Program-made: the position numbers and the translations under genes
Shown here: piece by piece, positions 42,325 to 50,783 of the stretch
How positions within the stretch are numbered: the stretch's first letter is position 1
How the letters are laid out: every line of letters starts with the position of its first letter
The notes under the pieces: model-generated
The model's database searches: none
What the model was told of the DNA's origin: nothing
What the model saw: the letters and a program-made list of their open reading frames with translations, nothing else
NCBI GenBank assembly: GCA_035573715.1
Contig: DATLZZ010000011.1
Coordinates: 1 to 64,000, forward strand
Length of the DNA stretch: 64,000 nt
DNA from: JACPRL01 sp035573715
GTDB taxonomy: Bacteria; Acidobacteriota; Terriglobia; Acidiferrales; 2-02-FULL-67-57
Direction: 5' to 3'

Positions 42325-45300
42325 ATGCCCGAAGCTGTTGCCCAGCGCCGAAACCGCCGCACAGCTCAGCCCCGGTTGCCGTTCGACCGGCGGCTGGTGC
42401 TGCACCGCTGGATGCTGCATCTTTTCGAGGCCGATAGCTTCGAAAAGCTGGGCGATACCCTCAAGGACCCCATCTTCGAAGGCTTCGACGAAGAGAACGT
42501 TTCACGTTTCTACCACGTGCTGAAAGCCCGCCTGTTCGAGCGGCAGGAGCTTTCCGCGGACTTGCTGCTGGGCTATGACCAGAACATCGTCCGCCACTGG
42601 CAACGCATCACCGTCCGGCGAAACCGCGAAGAACATCCCGTCTTCCCAAAGTACTTCCAGTATCTGGCCCTGCTGTTCACGGAGATTTATCTGGACCGCT
42701 ACTTCCGCGATCCCGCCGCGCTGCTGGCCAGCTTGAATGCGTTTGTCGCCGAGTTCAACACCGGCCTTCCCGAAGCCGACCAGATCAAGCCCTACAAGCT
42801 GGACGAGCTGAACAAACTGGCCTATTGGCAGGCCACGGGCTCAGGCAAGACGCTCCAGATGCACGTCAATATCCTTCAGTACCGCCACTATCTGGCGCTG
42901 CACGGGCGCGAGCGGGAATTGAACCGGATCATCCTGCTGACGCCCAACGAGGGCCTGTCACAACAGCACCTTCGAGAGCTTGAACTTTCGGGCATGGAGG
43001 CCGAGCTTTTCTCGAAAGAAGGGCGTGGCCTCTTTGCCGGGCGTTCCGTAGAGATCATTGACGTTCACAAGCTGAAAGAAGAAATGGGCGAAAAGACTGT
43101 GGCCATAGACGCCTTCGAAGGGAACAACCTGGTGCTGGTGGACGAGGGACACAGGGGCGCCGCCGGCTTCGAGTGGATGGACAAGCGCAACCGGCTATGC
43201 GAGGAGGGTTTCTCCTTTGAGTACTCGGCCACGTTCGGCCAGGCCATCAAAGCAGCCCGGCGGGAAGGCTTGGCTCAGGAATACGCCAAGTGCATCCTCT
43301 TCGATTACTCGTACAAATACTTCTACCGCGACGGCTACGGCAAGGACTACCACATCCTGAATCTGGAAGACGACTCTCAGGAAGATAAGCGGCAGCTTTA
43401 TTTGACCGCGTGCCTGCTGGTCTTTTACCAGCAGTTGCGTCTGCACCGCGAGAAGGAAGGCGATTTCCGACCCTACCTGCTGGAGCGCCCGCTTTGGGTG
43501 TTTGTGGGCAGCAGCGTTAACGCCGTGCGCACTGAGCGAGGCCGCAAGGTATCCGACGTGGTGGACATTCTGCTCTTTCTCGCCGGCTTCGTGCGCGACC
43601 GGGCAGGAGCCGCCGCCCACATAGACCGGCTGTTGCATGGCCGGGCAGGCCTGCTCGACCCTAAAGGACATGAGATCTTCGCCAACGCTTTTGCGTACCT
43701 GGTGAGCCACGGGGAGACACCCGAAGCCATCTTCGACGACATTCTGCGGACACTGTTCAACGCGCCAGCAACAGCTGCCCTTCATGTGGAGCAATTGAAG
43801 GGATCGGAGGGAGAGATCGCGTTGCGGCTTGGGGACAACGACCCCTTTGGGCTGATCAACGTCGGCGACGCGGCAAGCCTTTGCAACCTCTGCAGGGAAC
43901 ATGCGGAGCTTGTCGTTACCGACCGTGAGTTTTCCGGCTCGTTGTTCCACGGCCTGAATGACGCCGGCACAACCGTGAATGTGCTGATTGGTTCCAAGAA
44001 GTTCACGGAGGGCTGGAATAGCTGGCGCGTGAGCACGATGGGCTTGATGAACGTGGGCCGCACGGAGGGCTCCGAGATCATTCAATTGTTTGGCCGAGGA
44101 GTACGGCTCAAGGGCTACGGTTATTGCCTGAAGCGCAGCCCGAAGGTGGAAGAAGAACAGGGCCTCCGAGCCCCGAAGTACATTCGGCCCTTGGAGACGC
44201 TGCACATCTTTGGCATTCGGGCCGACTACATGAAGCAGTTCAAAGAGTACTTGGAGGAAGAGGGACTGCCAGAGCAGGAAGAACGCGAGGAGTTTCTCCT
44301 GCCGGTGGTCAAGTTCCCCAAACTTGAGGAATTGAAGCTGAAGATCGTCCGTCTGAAGGAAGAGATTGACTTCAAGAGGACGGGTCCAAAGCCGACGCTT
44401 GAACCGCCGGCCGGGGACCAGGTTGCTGTAACGCTCGATTGGTATCCGAAGATTCAATCGGCAAAGAGCAGAGGCATCCAAACGGCCGCCGACCCCGCGG
44501 AGAAGAAAGAAGGCAAGCTAACCAAGGACCACCTGGCCTTTTTGGACTGGGAGGCCCTGTTTTTCGAGCTGGAGCAGTTCAAGAACGAGAAGGTCTGGCA
44601 CAACCTGAACCTTTCCCGCGATGCGGCAAGGCGGCTTCTCGAGTCGCCCACCTGGTACAAGCTGCTGATCCCGCCCGAGGAGTTGGAGTTCACAAGCTTC
44701 AGCCGAGTGCGCGTGTGGCAGGAGATCGCCGTCGCCCTGCTGAAGAAATATTGCGACAGCTTCTACAAGTACAAGAAGAACGAGTACGAACTCCCGCACC
44801 TGGAATACCGTGAGCTCACGCCAGACGATCCGAACTTCTTTGAAGAGTACCGCCTTCTGATTGCCAAGTCGGAAGAGACGATTATCGAGACGCTCCGACG
44901 GATTAAGGAAGATATCGAGCAAGGCAAGCTGAAGGATGTTCAGGTTGGCAATCTCCACTGCTTCGTCTTTAACCGGCACCTGTACGAGCCGTTGATTCAC
45001 ATCCGGGGCGAACTGATCGAAGTGCGGCCCGTGGCTCTGAACGAGGGCGAGCGCGACTTCGTACTGGACTTGCGCCGCTACCACGGCGACAACGCCGCGT
45101 TCTTCAAGGACAAAGAGCTGTACCTGCTCAGGAACCAAAGCCGTGGCCGGGGAATTGGCTTCTTTGAAGCCGGCAACTTCTATCCGGACTTCATCCTGTG
45201 GCTGCTGGTGCCCGACCGCCAATACGTGAGCTTCGTAGACCCGAAAGGCATCCGCAACTTGCAAGGCGCAAACGACCCCAAGATTCGCTTCCACGAGAAG

Positions 45301-45501
45301 ATCAAGGAACTAGAGCAGCGCCTGGGCGACCCGAAAGTGATCCTGAATTCGTTTGTTATTTCAGTGACACCCTTCAAGCAGGTCGGTTGGTGGGAAGGCG
45401 GCATGACCGAGAAAGACTTTGAGCATCACCACATCTTCTTCCGCGACGCTGAGAAACGCTCACACCTGGAGACAATGTTCAGGAAGCTGTTGGGGCGATA
45501 G
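42325..45501 (+). CDS. Type III Res-like helicase-nuclease
   Basis: 1058 residues. Walker A WQATGSGKTLQMH (about 168-180), motif II LVLVDEGHRGAAG (about 270), ATP-coupling motif EGWNSWRVSTMGLMNVGRT and motif VI IQLFGRGVRLKG. The C-terminal PD-(D/E)xK-type nuclease is visible as FYPDFILWLL followed by VSFVDPKG (about 953-973). Overall this matches the restriction subunit of type III systems. It starts 10 bases after the methylase gene and would cut or translocate on unmodified DNA. All catalytic motifs look intact. Confidence 0.92.
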   Translation: MPEAVAQRRNRRTAQPRLPFDRRLVLHRWMLHLFEADSFEKLGDTLKDPIFEGFDEENVSRFYHVLKARLFERQELSADLLLGYDQNIVRHWQRITVRRNREEHPVFPKYFQYLALLFTEIYLDRYFRDPAALLASLNAFVAEFNTGLPEADQIKPYKLDELNKLAYWQATGSGKTLQMHVNILQYRHYLALHGRERELNRIILLTPNEGLSQQHLRELELSGMEAELFSKEGRGLFAGRSVEIIDVHKLKEEMGEKTVAIDAFEGNNLVLVDEGHRGAAGFEWMDKRNRLCEEGFSFEYSATFGQAIKAARREGLAQEYAKCILFDYSYKYFYRDGYGKDYHILNLEDDSQEDKRQLYLTACLLVFYQQLRLHREKEGDFRPYLLERPLWVFVGSSVNAVRTERGRKVSDVVDILLFLAGFVRDRAGAAAHIDRLLHGRAGLLDPKGHEIFANAFAYLVSHGETPEAIFDDILRTLFNAPATAALHVEQLKGSEGEIALRLGDNDPFGLINVGDAASLCNLCREHAELVVTDREFSGSLFHGLNDAGTTVNVLIGSKKFTEGWNSWRVSTMGLMNVGRTEGSEIIQLFGRGVRLKGYGYCLKRSPKVEEEQGLRAPKYIRPLETLHIFGIRADYMKQFKEYLEEEGLPEQEEREEFLLPVVKFPKLEELKLKIVRLKEEIDFKRTGPKPTLEPPAGDQVAVTLDWYPKIQSAKSRGIQTAADPAEKKEGKLTKDHLAFLDWEALFFELEQFKNEKVWHNLNLSRDAARRLLESPTWYKLLIPPEELEFTSFSRVRVWQEIAVALLKKYCDSFYKYKKNEYELPHLEYRELTPDDPNFFEEYRLLIAKSEETIIETLRRIKEDIEQGKLKDVQVGNLHCFVFNRHLYEPLIHIRGELIEVRPVALNEGERDFVLDLRRYHGDNAAFFKDKELYLLRNQSRGRGIGFFEAGNFYPDFILWLLVPDRQYVSFVDPKGIRNLQGANDPKIRFHEKIKELEQRLGDPKVILNSFVISVTPFKQVGWWEGGMTEKDFEHHHIFFRDAEKRSHLETMFRKLLGR

Positions 45502-45506
45502 GGTCG

Positions 45507-46004
45507 ATGTATTACTTTGCTTACGGCTCAAATATGTGCACTGGACGGCTGCGCTGCCGCGTGCCGTCGGCGCACCCGCTCTTTGTTACGCAGCTTAGCG
45601 GTCACGTTCTGCGCTTCCACAAGAGAAGTACCGACGGCTCCGGCAAGGCCGACGCCGAATTCACTGAAAACAATTCCGATTCTGTCTGGGGAGTAGTTTT
45701 TGAGATTGATGCGCATCAGAAGAACGCTCTAGATGCGGCTGAAGGCCTCGGAGACGGGTACAAAGAAAAGCTGGTTCAGGTGAGAGACCCCGCTGGCCAA
45801 ATGTACTCGGCTTTGATGTACTTCGCATCGCGAAGCCACATAGACCCGAGCTTGAAGCCTTACTCCTGGTACGTACGATTCGTATCGGAGGGTGCTAAGC
45901 AGCACACCCTTCCCGCCAATTACGTGGCCGCTATCGAGGCGGTGCCCTCGGTGAATGACCCCGACACGCGGAGGGAAGCCCGAATGCGGGCAATCAAGTG
46001 TTAG
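45507..46004 (+). CDS. Gamma-glutamylcyclotransferase/AIG2-like protein
   Basis: 165 residues. The substrate-binding signature YFAYGSNM (residues 3-10) and the catalytic-type Glu79 in DAAEGLGDGY match the GGCT-like fold, which cyclises gamma-glutamyl amines to 5-oxoproline. It begins 5 bases after the nuclease gene, so it belongs to the same transcript. In a defence setting it could be a small-molecule or toxin-modifying accessory, but that is inference. It converges on the truncated helicase gene. Confidence 0.85.
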   Translation: MYYFAYGSNMCTGRLRCRVPSAHPLFVTQLSGHVLRFHKRSTDGSGKADAEFTENNSDSVWGVVFEIDAHQKNALDAAEGLGDGYKEKLVQVRDPAGQMYSALMYFASRSHIDPSLKPYSWYVRFVSEGAKQHTLPANYVAAIEAVPSVNDPDTRREARMRAIKC

Positions 46005-46075
46005 GAAAGAGCACGTAGCCACGGCCAGTTCATGACTCACGTACGCAGCCAGTCTAACTACACCTTTGGCTTGGA

Positions 46076-47941
46076 TCAAGGCTTTTCGAGAAGTACCTTA
46101 CTGAATAATTTCTTTCTCAACGACGTGAGATCGAGCCCGGCACTGCGAAGCTCCGCCGAGAATTCGATTGCGGCCTCCGGAAACTCGCGCCCCGCAAACT
46201 TCACTCTGATCATAGGCAGCCTTTCGACAACTGCCTTGGCCACGGCAAGCACCTGTGTTGGAGAGGCGTACAGGAGGCCCTGTGCAAACGGCATAGCTAC
46301 ATCATCGACCACGGGAGTGGGACTAATCATCAGCGAAAGAACGTCAGCCGTTGCTGAGTTCTGAGCCAATCTGGCCTTGATCCAGTCAATGTGGCCCTTT
46401 GCTTCCTGTACGTCCCACTTGGACAGTTTCGCACCATCCTTCTTCTCTGTCTTGGCCTCAAAACCGACGTGAAAGTCTGTTAGGAAGGACCATACAACGT
46501 CTGGCGCTCCTTGCTCTGTGATCCGAGTCGGCTTCGCGCCAAAGCACTTGCCCAGCAATTCCAAGCCTTCCGCATACTGGCGGTGTTCGTCTTGCTCCAA
46601 TCGTGAGATCATTTCGGCAAGTCTTGCATGGAAAGTTGGGCCGGCCCATCCCCAGGCGGTCAAGGTGTCCCAGAGCCCCTCCGCGTTAGGTTCTACGTCT
46701 GTGCTGCTTTCGAAAGTCGTTACCCTGCTACGGTGCTGGAGCAGCTGGTTAAGCCATCCCGCGTTGACGCCGCACCTTGCACCGCGACGAAGAGAGTCTT
46801 CCTCTGCGCTTAGCTTTCCCATTAACCGTGCCGCGACGCTAGCAAGAAACAACCACCACGCACGATACCCAGCGAGTTCCGGGGCATTCAGTTGATCTGC
46901 GATTGAGCGCGCTATTTCCAACGCCCGAGGATAGTTCTCATCCCACATAGCCCTCGAAAAGTGCACTTCATTGGCTCCGGCCTTCTCATACTCAGGAGCA
47001 TGTTTCTTAGGTTCTCTCGCCTCGACGCTGCTGATGCTGGCATTTGCATCATTTCGATAGTTGGGGTCATCTATAAGGCCAGTGATCATCTCCACGAGTT
47101 GCTCGGGAGCCTTCCCTGCCACTTCTGACTGTTCCTTCCCCCATGTGATCTCCGCCGCCAATTCTCGGGGCATACCCTCTATCAGCGAGGCAGAAGTAGC
47201 AGCATTAACAAGCGACCGCCCGAGCCACACGATCACCGCAAAATCGGTTGCATTCCGTGTACACCGCCCCATGCCTTGAATCAAACGGGTCCTCTCGCGT
47301 CTACGAAGGACTGGCCCCATTTTCCAGCGTTCACTCAAGTGGCGCTCTAGGGGGTCAATGGCAGCCGGAGATTCTGCAAGAATGAGAAGGCGGCACTGCT
47401 CGTCGGGAAGATCGAGGCCATCATAACGGCCAGCTAGACCCAGAATAACGTCGGTGGCGTTCGTGAAGGCGTCAAGACTGTCTTTGATGTCAGACGCCAG
47501 CATCCGCCTGGGCTTCACAGTGGCCCGCTGCTCAACATCTGCAAAGATACGGCCAGCTATCCTTTCTGACGGAGAGAGAAGGACGGCACGTCGTATTCGT
47601 AGTTTGTCCCACACGCCCGCCACAATTTGAATTGCTGTAGGCTCATCTGCGTACAGGCCAGGAACAAATACGTACCGTCGCCCCCATTGCGGGCTTTGGG
47701 CTCGGATTGTTAACAACTTGTCGATGCCGTAGGCTCGCTGGAGATCACTCTCGCCCCCCAGTGTGGCAGACATGTAGATGCGCTGCTTTGTTGCGGCGAA
47801 CGGCTCATGTGTGTGAGTAGGGGGTACAAGAGGCCGGATACAAATCTCATATGGAGAGACCAAGAACAAACACGCTTGCACCTTGTTGCGAATGAGTCTC
47901 CATGCGAAACGCACATCCTCGCTCATCGCCTGATCGAGCAA
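46076..47941 (-). CDS. 5'-truncated superfamily 2 helicase with C-terminal extension
   Basis: 621 residues from a TTG at 47941; the frame is open only to about 48028. Only the later helicase motifs remain: RIYMSATLGG (motif III-like), VILGLAGRYDGLDLPDEQCRLLIL (motif V-like) and RLIQGMGRCTRNATDFAVIVWLG (motif VI). Walker A and DEAD/DEAH motifs are missing, and upstream DNA shows no matching frame. The C-terminal 350 residues have no named domain (VVWSFLTDFHVGFEAKTEKKDG has a nuclease-like E-x-K look). GC is lower than its surroundings. Probably a deletion remnant of another defence gene. Confidence 0.7.
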   Translation of the reverse strand: MLDQAMSEDVRFAWRLIRNKVQACLFLVSPYEICIRPLVPPTHTHEPFAATKQRIYMSATLGGESDLQRAYGIDKLLTIRAQSPQWGRRYVFVPGLYADEPTAIQIVAGVWDKLRIRRAVLLSPSERIAGRIFADVEQRATVKPRRMLASDIKDSLDAFTNATDVILGLAGRYDGLDLPDEQCRLLILAESPAAIDPLERHLSERWKMGPVLRRRERTRLIQGMGRCTRNATDFAVIVWLGRSLVNAATSASLIEGMPRELAAEITWGKEQSEVAGKAPEQLVEMITGLIDDPNYRNDANASISSVEAREPKKHAPEYEKAGANEVHFSRAMWDENYPRALEIARSIADQLNAPELAGYRAWWLFLASVAARLMGKLSAEEDSLRRGARCGVNAGWLNQLLQHRSRVTTFESSTDVEPNAEGLWDTLTAWGWAGPTFHARLAEMISRLEQDEHRQYAEGLELLGKCFGAKPTRITEQGAPDVVWSFLTDFHVGFEAKTEKKDGAKLSKWDVQEAKGHIDWIKARLAQNSATADVLSLMISPTPVVDDVAMPFAQGLLYASPTQVLAVAKAVVERLPMIRVKFAGREFPEAAIEFSAELRSAGLDLTSLRKKLFSKVLLEKP

Positions 47942-48275
47942 TGCCGTAACGTTCCCGATGATAGCTTGTAGAAGAGTTCTTCCGGGGAGGCGTAGGTCGC
48001 TGAGGATTGGACCGGCCGGAATCTTGGCTTACTCTCTTTGCCCATAGGCCCCTTCTATTCTCCCATCACGGTCGTTTCGCATGAGCAAGCACAGAATAAG
48101 ATACTTTCCGACAAAGGTTCACTTGAATTCTTGTGCCAAACTTAGGAAAACTCCGCTGTCACACATCTCCACGCGTCTTACGTTGGTTCGGGGTGCCTCC
48201 AGGCCGGTGCAGCACACTAGAACTCGTCTCATAAACGCAAAAAATCACGCAAGCGACAATTCTGAGCTGACCTCA

Positions 48276-48327
48276 GGGGCTAAAGCCCCCTTTTTTCTGG
48301 CTTTTTCGGCACGGCTAAAGCCGTGCC
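48276..48327. repeat. Two GGCTAAAGCC palindromes (REP-like, also terminator-like)
   Basis: GGGGCT-AA-AGCCCC at 48276-48289 followed by CTTTTTT (48290-48296), then GGCACGGCT-AA-AGCCGTGCC at 48308-48327. The same core recurs at 63551-63562. The first looks like an intrinsic terminator on the plus strand. Confidence 0.65.
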
Positions 48328-48466
48328 CTCCCGGGTGCGCCAGAGAACCCATTTATGAGATAGCTTCTAGCGTAACGACCGTGGACATCATCGCAGTCGC
48401 TGATCGACAGGGTATCGCGAAGCGAGGTCGGTTGGCGGGCCGTCAGGGCTTTACGATGCAAAGATC

Positions 48467-48494
48467 GGTGTCAGTTTTGGTGTCAGTTGCGTCT
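48467..48494. repeat. Arm-type repeat, distal end of the island
   Basis: Matches 28195-28222 at 25 of 28 positions in the same orientation, including the doubled GTGYCAGTT half-sites. Lies about 150 bases inside the distal attachment repeat. Confidence 0.6.
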
Positions 48495-48640
48495 GCAACA
48501 ACGCACCATAACAGTGCGCGCACTGATGAACCTGGAACGAATGCGGAGATGGCCTAAGCCCATGTCAGGGGGCGGGTTGTGCGCACACCTGCAACTATAA
48601 TCGCTCACCTGCTCAAACGCCTGGAACGGCCTTCCGTGGA

Positions 48641-48680
48641 ATCCTAAGTCCCGTGCGTCTGCCAGTTCCGCCACTTCCGC
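48641..48680. repeat. Attachment-site repeat, distal end (tRNA-Leu 5' half)
   Basis: 40 bases identical to 28079-28118. Similarity continues imperfectly to 48627 with a 4-base gap relative to the tRNA variable arm. It is a non-functional half tRNA lacking the T-arm and 3' end. Confidence 0.85.
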
Positions 48681-48730
48681 CTGCTCGGATTATACAGGCA
48701 AAGAACCTGCATGCAGGACACTCACTGTGG

Positions 48731-49873
48731 CTAGTGGCGGTGCTCGCCTCCGTGTTTCTTTTCCAGGTTGGGCCAGTGCTGCACCATGACCGGCATCCAC
48801 TTCTCGACCGCCGCGGCGCGCTCGGCGGGTGAGGCGCGGAAGAAGGTCATCTGCTCGGAAGCCGGCATCACCATCATCGCCATATGCTCGAGGTGGGTAA
48901 GCTGGTTCAGCCGCCGATGGTCGTCGCGGGAGAGGGTGGCCGGCAGCGACTCCATCGGCGCCGTCTCCAGCGAACCGCTCGGGTTCAGGAACACATCCAG
49001 CTGTTTGTAAACCTCGGCGCGTTTGTCGGCAATGTCCGGATGGGCGAGGATGTCGTTGTAAATATCGTGGAAGCTGTGCAGGTTGTCGAAGGTGTCGGCG
49101 ATGTCGCGGAAGCGCGCCCGGAAGGTGGGCGAAATCGTGTGCGCCATCGGCATGTGCTTGGGAAGCAGGTCGGGATTCTCAAACATGGCGCGGAACTCGG
49201 AGGTGGCCTCGTCCACGGCGGTGTCGCGCTTCGCTTTGTCGGGCTCGAGCATCACTTCGTTCAGGCGCAACTGATACCAGTGGTAGGCCCAGATGGCGCC
49301 GTTGAACCGCGGATACTTCTCGCGCCAGTACTGCGAGAACCACTGGTGCTCCATCAGGTCGTGGGTTTTGAGCCGGCCGGGGAACGCGATGGCAGGCTCG
49401 CTCCAATACCAGTTGTAGGTCTCGAAGACGTATTGCTGTTTACGCTCGGGGAGCAGCTCGGTGGCCAAGATGTCGTAGATCTGGCGGTGGAGGATGTGGG
49501 TCCACTCGAAGGCGCGGTTGAGCCGCCAGGCCACCTTGACGCTCTCGGGCGCGACGGTTTCCTCGCTGGGCGCCAGGCGCGGGGCGCGCCGCGGCTCGAG
49601 AAACATCTGCGTGACGCGGTTGAACGTCCCGTGCTCGATCAAGTGTACCGATTCGTCTTCGCGTCCGACATGCGTGAGCAGAATCTCGGCCAGCTCCGCG
49701 TGCCCGATATCCACCACGTTCAGGTAGCGGTAAACCGTGGGGTAGTTCTTTCGCAGGGCGAAGTTGTAGGGACCGACAAGAGGGTAGGCCATGCCGCGGC
49801 GCTCGGCGCGCGCCCAGGCGGGCAGCAGCAGCGGGCTCAGAGCCACGAATTGGAGAATCGTGCGACGACGCAT
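48731..49873 (-). CDS. Exported protein of unknown function, His/Trp/Tyr-rich
   Basis: 380 residues. The N-terminus MRRRTILQFVALSPLLLPAWARAE is a signal peptide with a three-Arg start. The mature protein is helical with many His, Trp and Tyr residues: HVGREDESVHLIEHGTF, EWTHILHRQIYDIL, FETYNWYWSEPAIAF, HDLMEHQWFSQYW, THLEHMAMMVMPASEQM. The pattern suggests a metal- or haem-linked helical bundle, but I recognise no family. It is followed on the same strand by a barrel gene, reading from 50.7 kb down, so the pair may be one operon. Confidence 0.75.
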   Translation of the reverse strand: MRRRTILQFVALSPLLLPAWARAERRGMAYPLVGPYNFALRKNYPTVYRYLNVVDIGHAELAEILLTHVGREDESVHLIEHGTFNRVTQMFLEPRRAPRLAPSEETVAPESVKVAWRLNRAFEWTHILHRQIYDILATELLPERKQQYVFETYNWYWSEPAIAFPGRLKTHDLMEHQWFSQYWREKYPRFNGAIWAYHWYQLRLNEVMLEPDKAKRDTAVDEATSEFRAMFENPDLLPKHMPMAHTISPTFRARFRDIADTFDNLHSFHDIYNDILAHPDIADKRAEVYKQLDVFLNPSGSLETAPMESLPATLSRDDHRRLNQLTHLEHMAMMVMPASEQMTFFRASPAERAAAVEKWMPVMVQHWPNLEKKHGGEHRH

Positions 49874-49900
49874 GCTACCTCTTAGACGGTTCCAGTCCTC

Positions 49901-50722
49901 TCAGGGATTCAACCGCGCACGAGTGGGATATAGGCCGCGAAAAGAAAACACATAGCTCAGGCCGACGGTGAAGCCGATGTCGGGGCCGGCCGAAGGACGC
50001 AAGGCGCCGGTGTGGACGCCGGCATCGAGCACCCAGGTGGGGTTGAGCTGCACGCGGGTGCCGGCCTCGAAGACGACTTGAGTTTTTTCGCCGTCAATGG
50101 GTTTGCGGGCGTCGACATCGGCGAGCAGGACCATGAACTTGAGCGGCAGGGTGCGCTCGTAGGCGGCGCCGTAGAAAAACCGGCTCACCAGTTCGCCGCC
50201 CCGCCCCGGCGCTTCCGTCGGCCCCACGGTGTAGGAGCCGTTGAAGTGCACCCGGTTGTGGTGGAAGGTTTTCGAGAGCATCAGTTTCAGCCCGCCGTGC
50301 TCATGCCGGCTGCCGAGCCCGCCGCTGCGGAGGGTCAGCTCGGGCCGAACCGCTATCGCCGGCCAGGCGCGGCTTTCCTGGTTGAAGTTGTAGTGCAGGT
50401 GGAACTGCGTATCGCGGAAGGTGGCAACGGTGTTATCTTCCAGGCGCGCCACCACAAACTCCGAGCTCACGCCAATGTGGGTGTCGGGTGCGATGCCCCA
50501 CTTGAATTCGGGCTCGAAGCCGAAGAGCCAGTGCCCGCGGCTTTCGCGGGAGAAGCGCGGCACGCCGAACTGCAATTCCAGCGCGCGGTACTCAACCGGC
50601 TGGGCATCTTCGACGGCGATGGGGCGGCCCGGGTCAAGATTGCGGTAGTCGGCCTGCGCCTGCGCCACCACCGGCGCCGCCAGCGCCACCACCCCCAGCC
50701 AGAACAACTGCCGAACGAGCAT
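49901..50722 (-). CDS. Outer-membrane beta-barrel protein
   Basis: 273 residues. The signal peptide is MLVRQLFWLGVVALAAPVVAQAQ. Alternating beta-strand pattern throughout (YRALELQFGVPRFS, HIGVSSEFVVARLED, FHLHYNFNQESRAWPAIAVRPELTLRSGG, DIGFTVGLSYVFSF) resembles the transporter/MetA-pathway phenol-degradation type barrels. It lies 27 bases upstream of the His-rich exported protein gene, same strand. Ligand unknown. Confidence 0.75.
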   Translation of the reverse strand: MLVRQLFWLGVVALAAPVVAQAQADYRNLDPGRPIAVEDAQPVEYRALELQFGVPRFSRESRGHWLFGFEPEFKWGIAPDTHIGVSSEFVVARLEDNTVATFRDTQFHLHYNFNQESRAWPAIAVRPELTLRSGGLGSRHEHGGLKLMLSKTFHHNRVHFNGSYTVGPTEAPGRGGELVSRFFYGAAYERTLPLKFMVLLADVDARKPIDGEKTQVVFEAGTRVQLNPTWVLDAGVHTGALRPSAGPDIGFTVGLSYVFSFRGLYPTRARLNP

Positions 50723-50783
50723 AGAGCACCATCATAGTTGAAGAGCGAGAAGCGCGGGGGCGCGAGTTGAGCTTCCTTGCAGG

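Larger units (their letters stand above)
28079..48680. mobile_element. Integrated element (genomic island) in tRNA-Leu
   Basis: About 20.6 kb bounded by a 40-bp perfect direct repeat of the tRNA-Leu 5' half (28079-28118 and 48641-48680), with an integrase gene at the tRNA end and related arm-type repeats inside both ends. Contents: integrase, zinc-ribbon protein, excisionase-like HTH, primase-ATPase, S49 protease, several small proteins, and a helicase/methylase/nuclease block. No tail, capsid, conjugation or relaxase genes are seen, so it needs help to move or is a defence-carrying satellite-like element. Confidence 0.85.
47942..48730. other. Gene-free right end of the island
   Basis: About 790 bases with no supported gene. 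Contents: 28 codons of leftover helicase frame, two palindromic repeats (48276-48327), an arm-type repeat (48467-48494) and the duplicated tRNA half (48641-48680). A plus-strand open frame at 48081-48557 runs through these repeats and has no protein-like character. Confidence 0.6.

Noticed and set aside
36280..46004. Canonical DISARM or BREX assignment
   Set aside because: No DUF1998 (DrmB), PLD (DrmC), PglZ, BrxC or BrxL-like gene is present; only the helicase and methylase types overlap.
48081..48557. Plus-strand open frame of 158 codons at the island end
   Set aside because: It runs through two palindromic repeats and the arm-type repeat, has no ribosome site and no protein-like composition.
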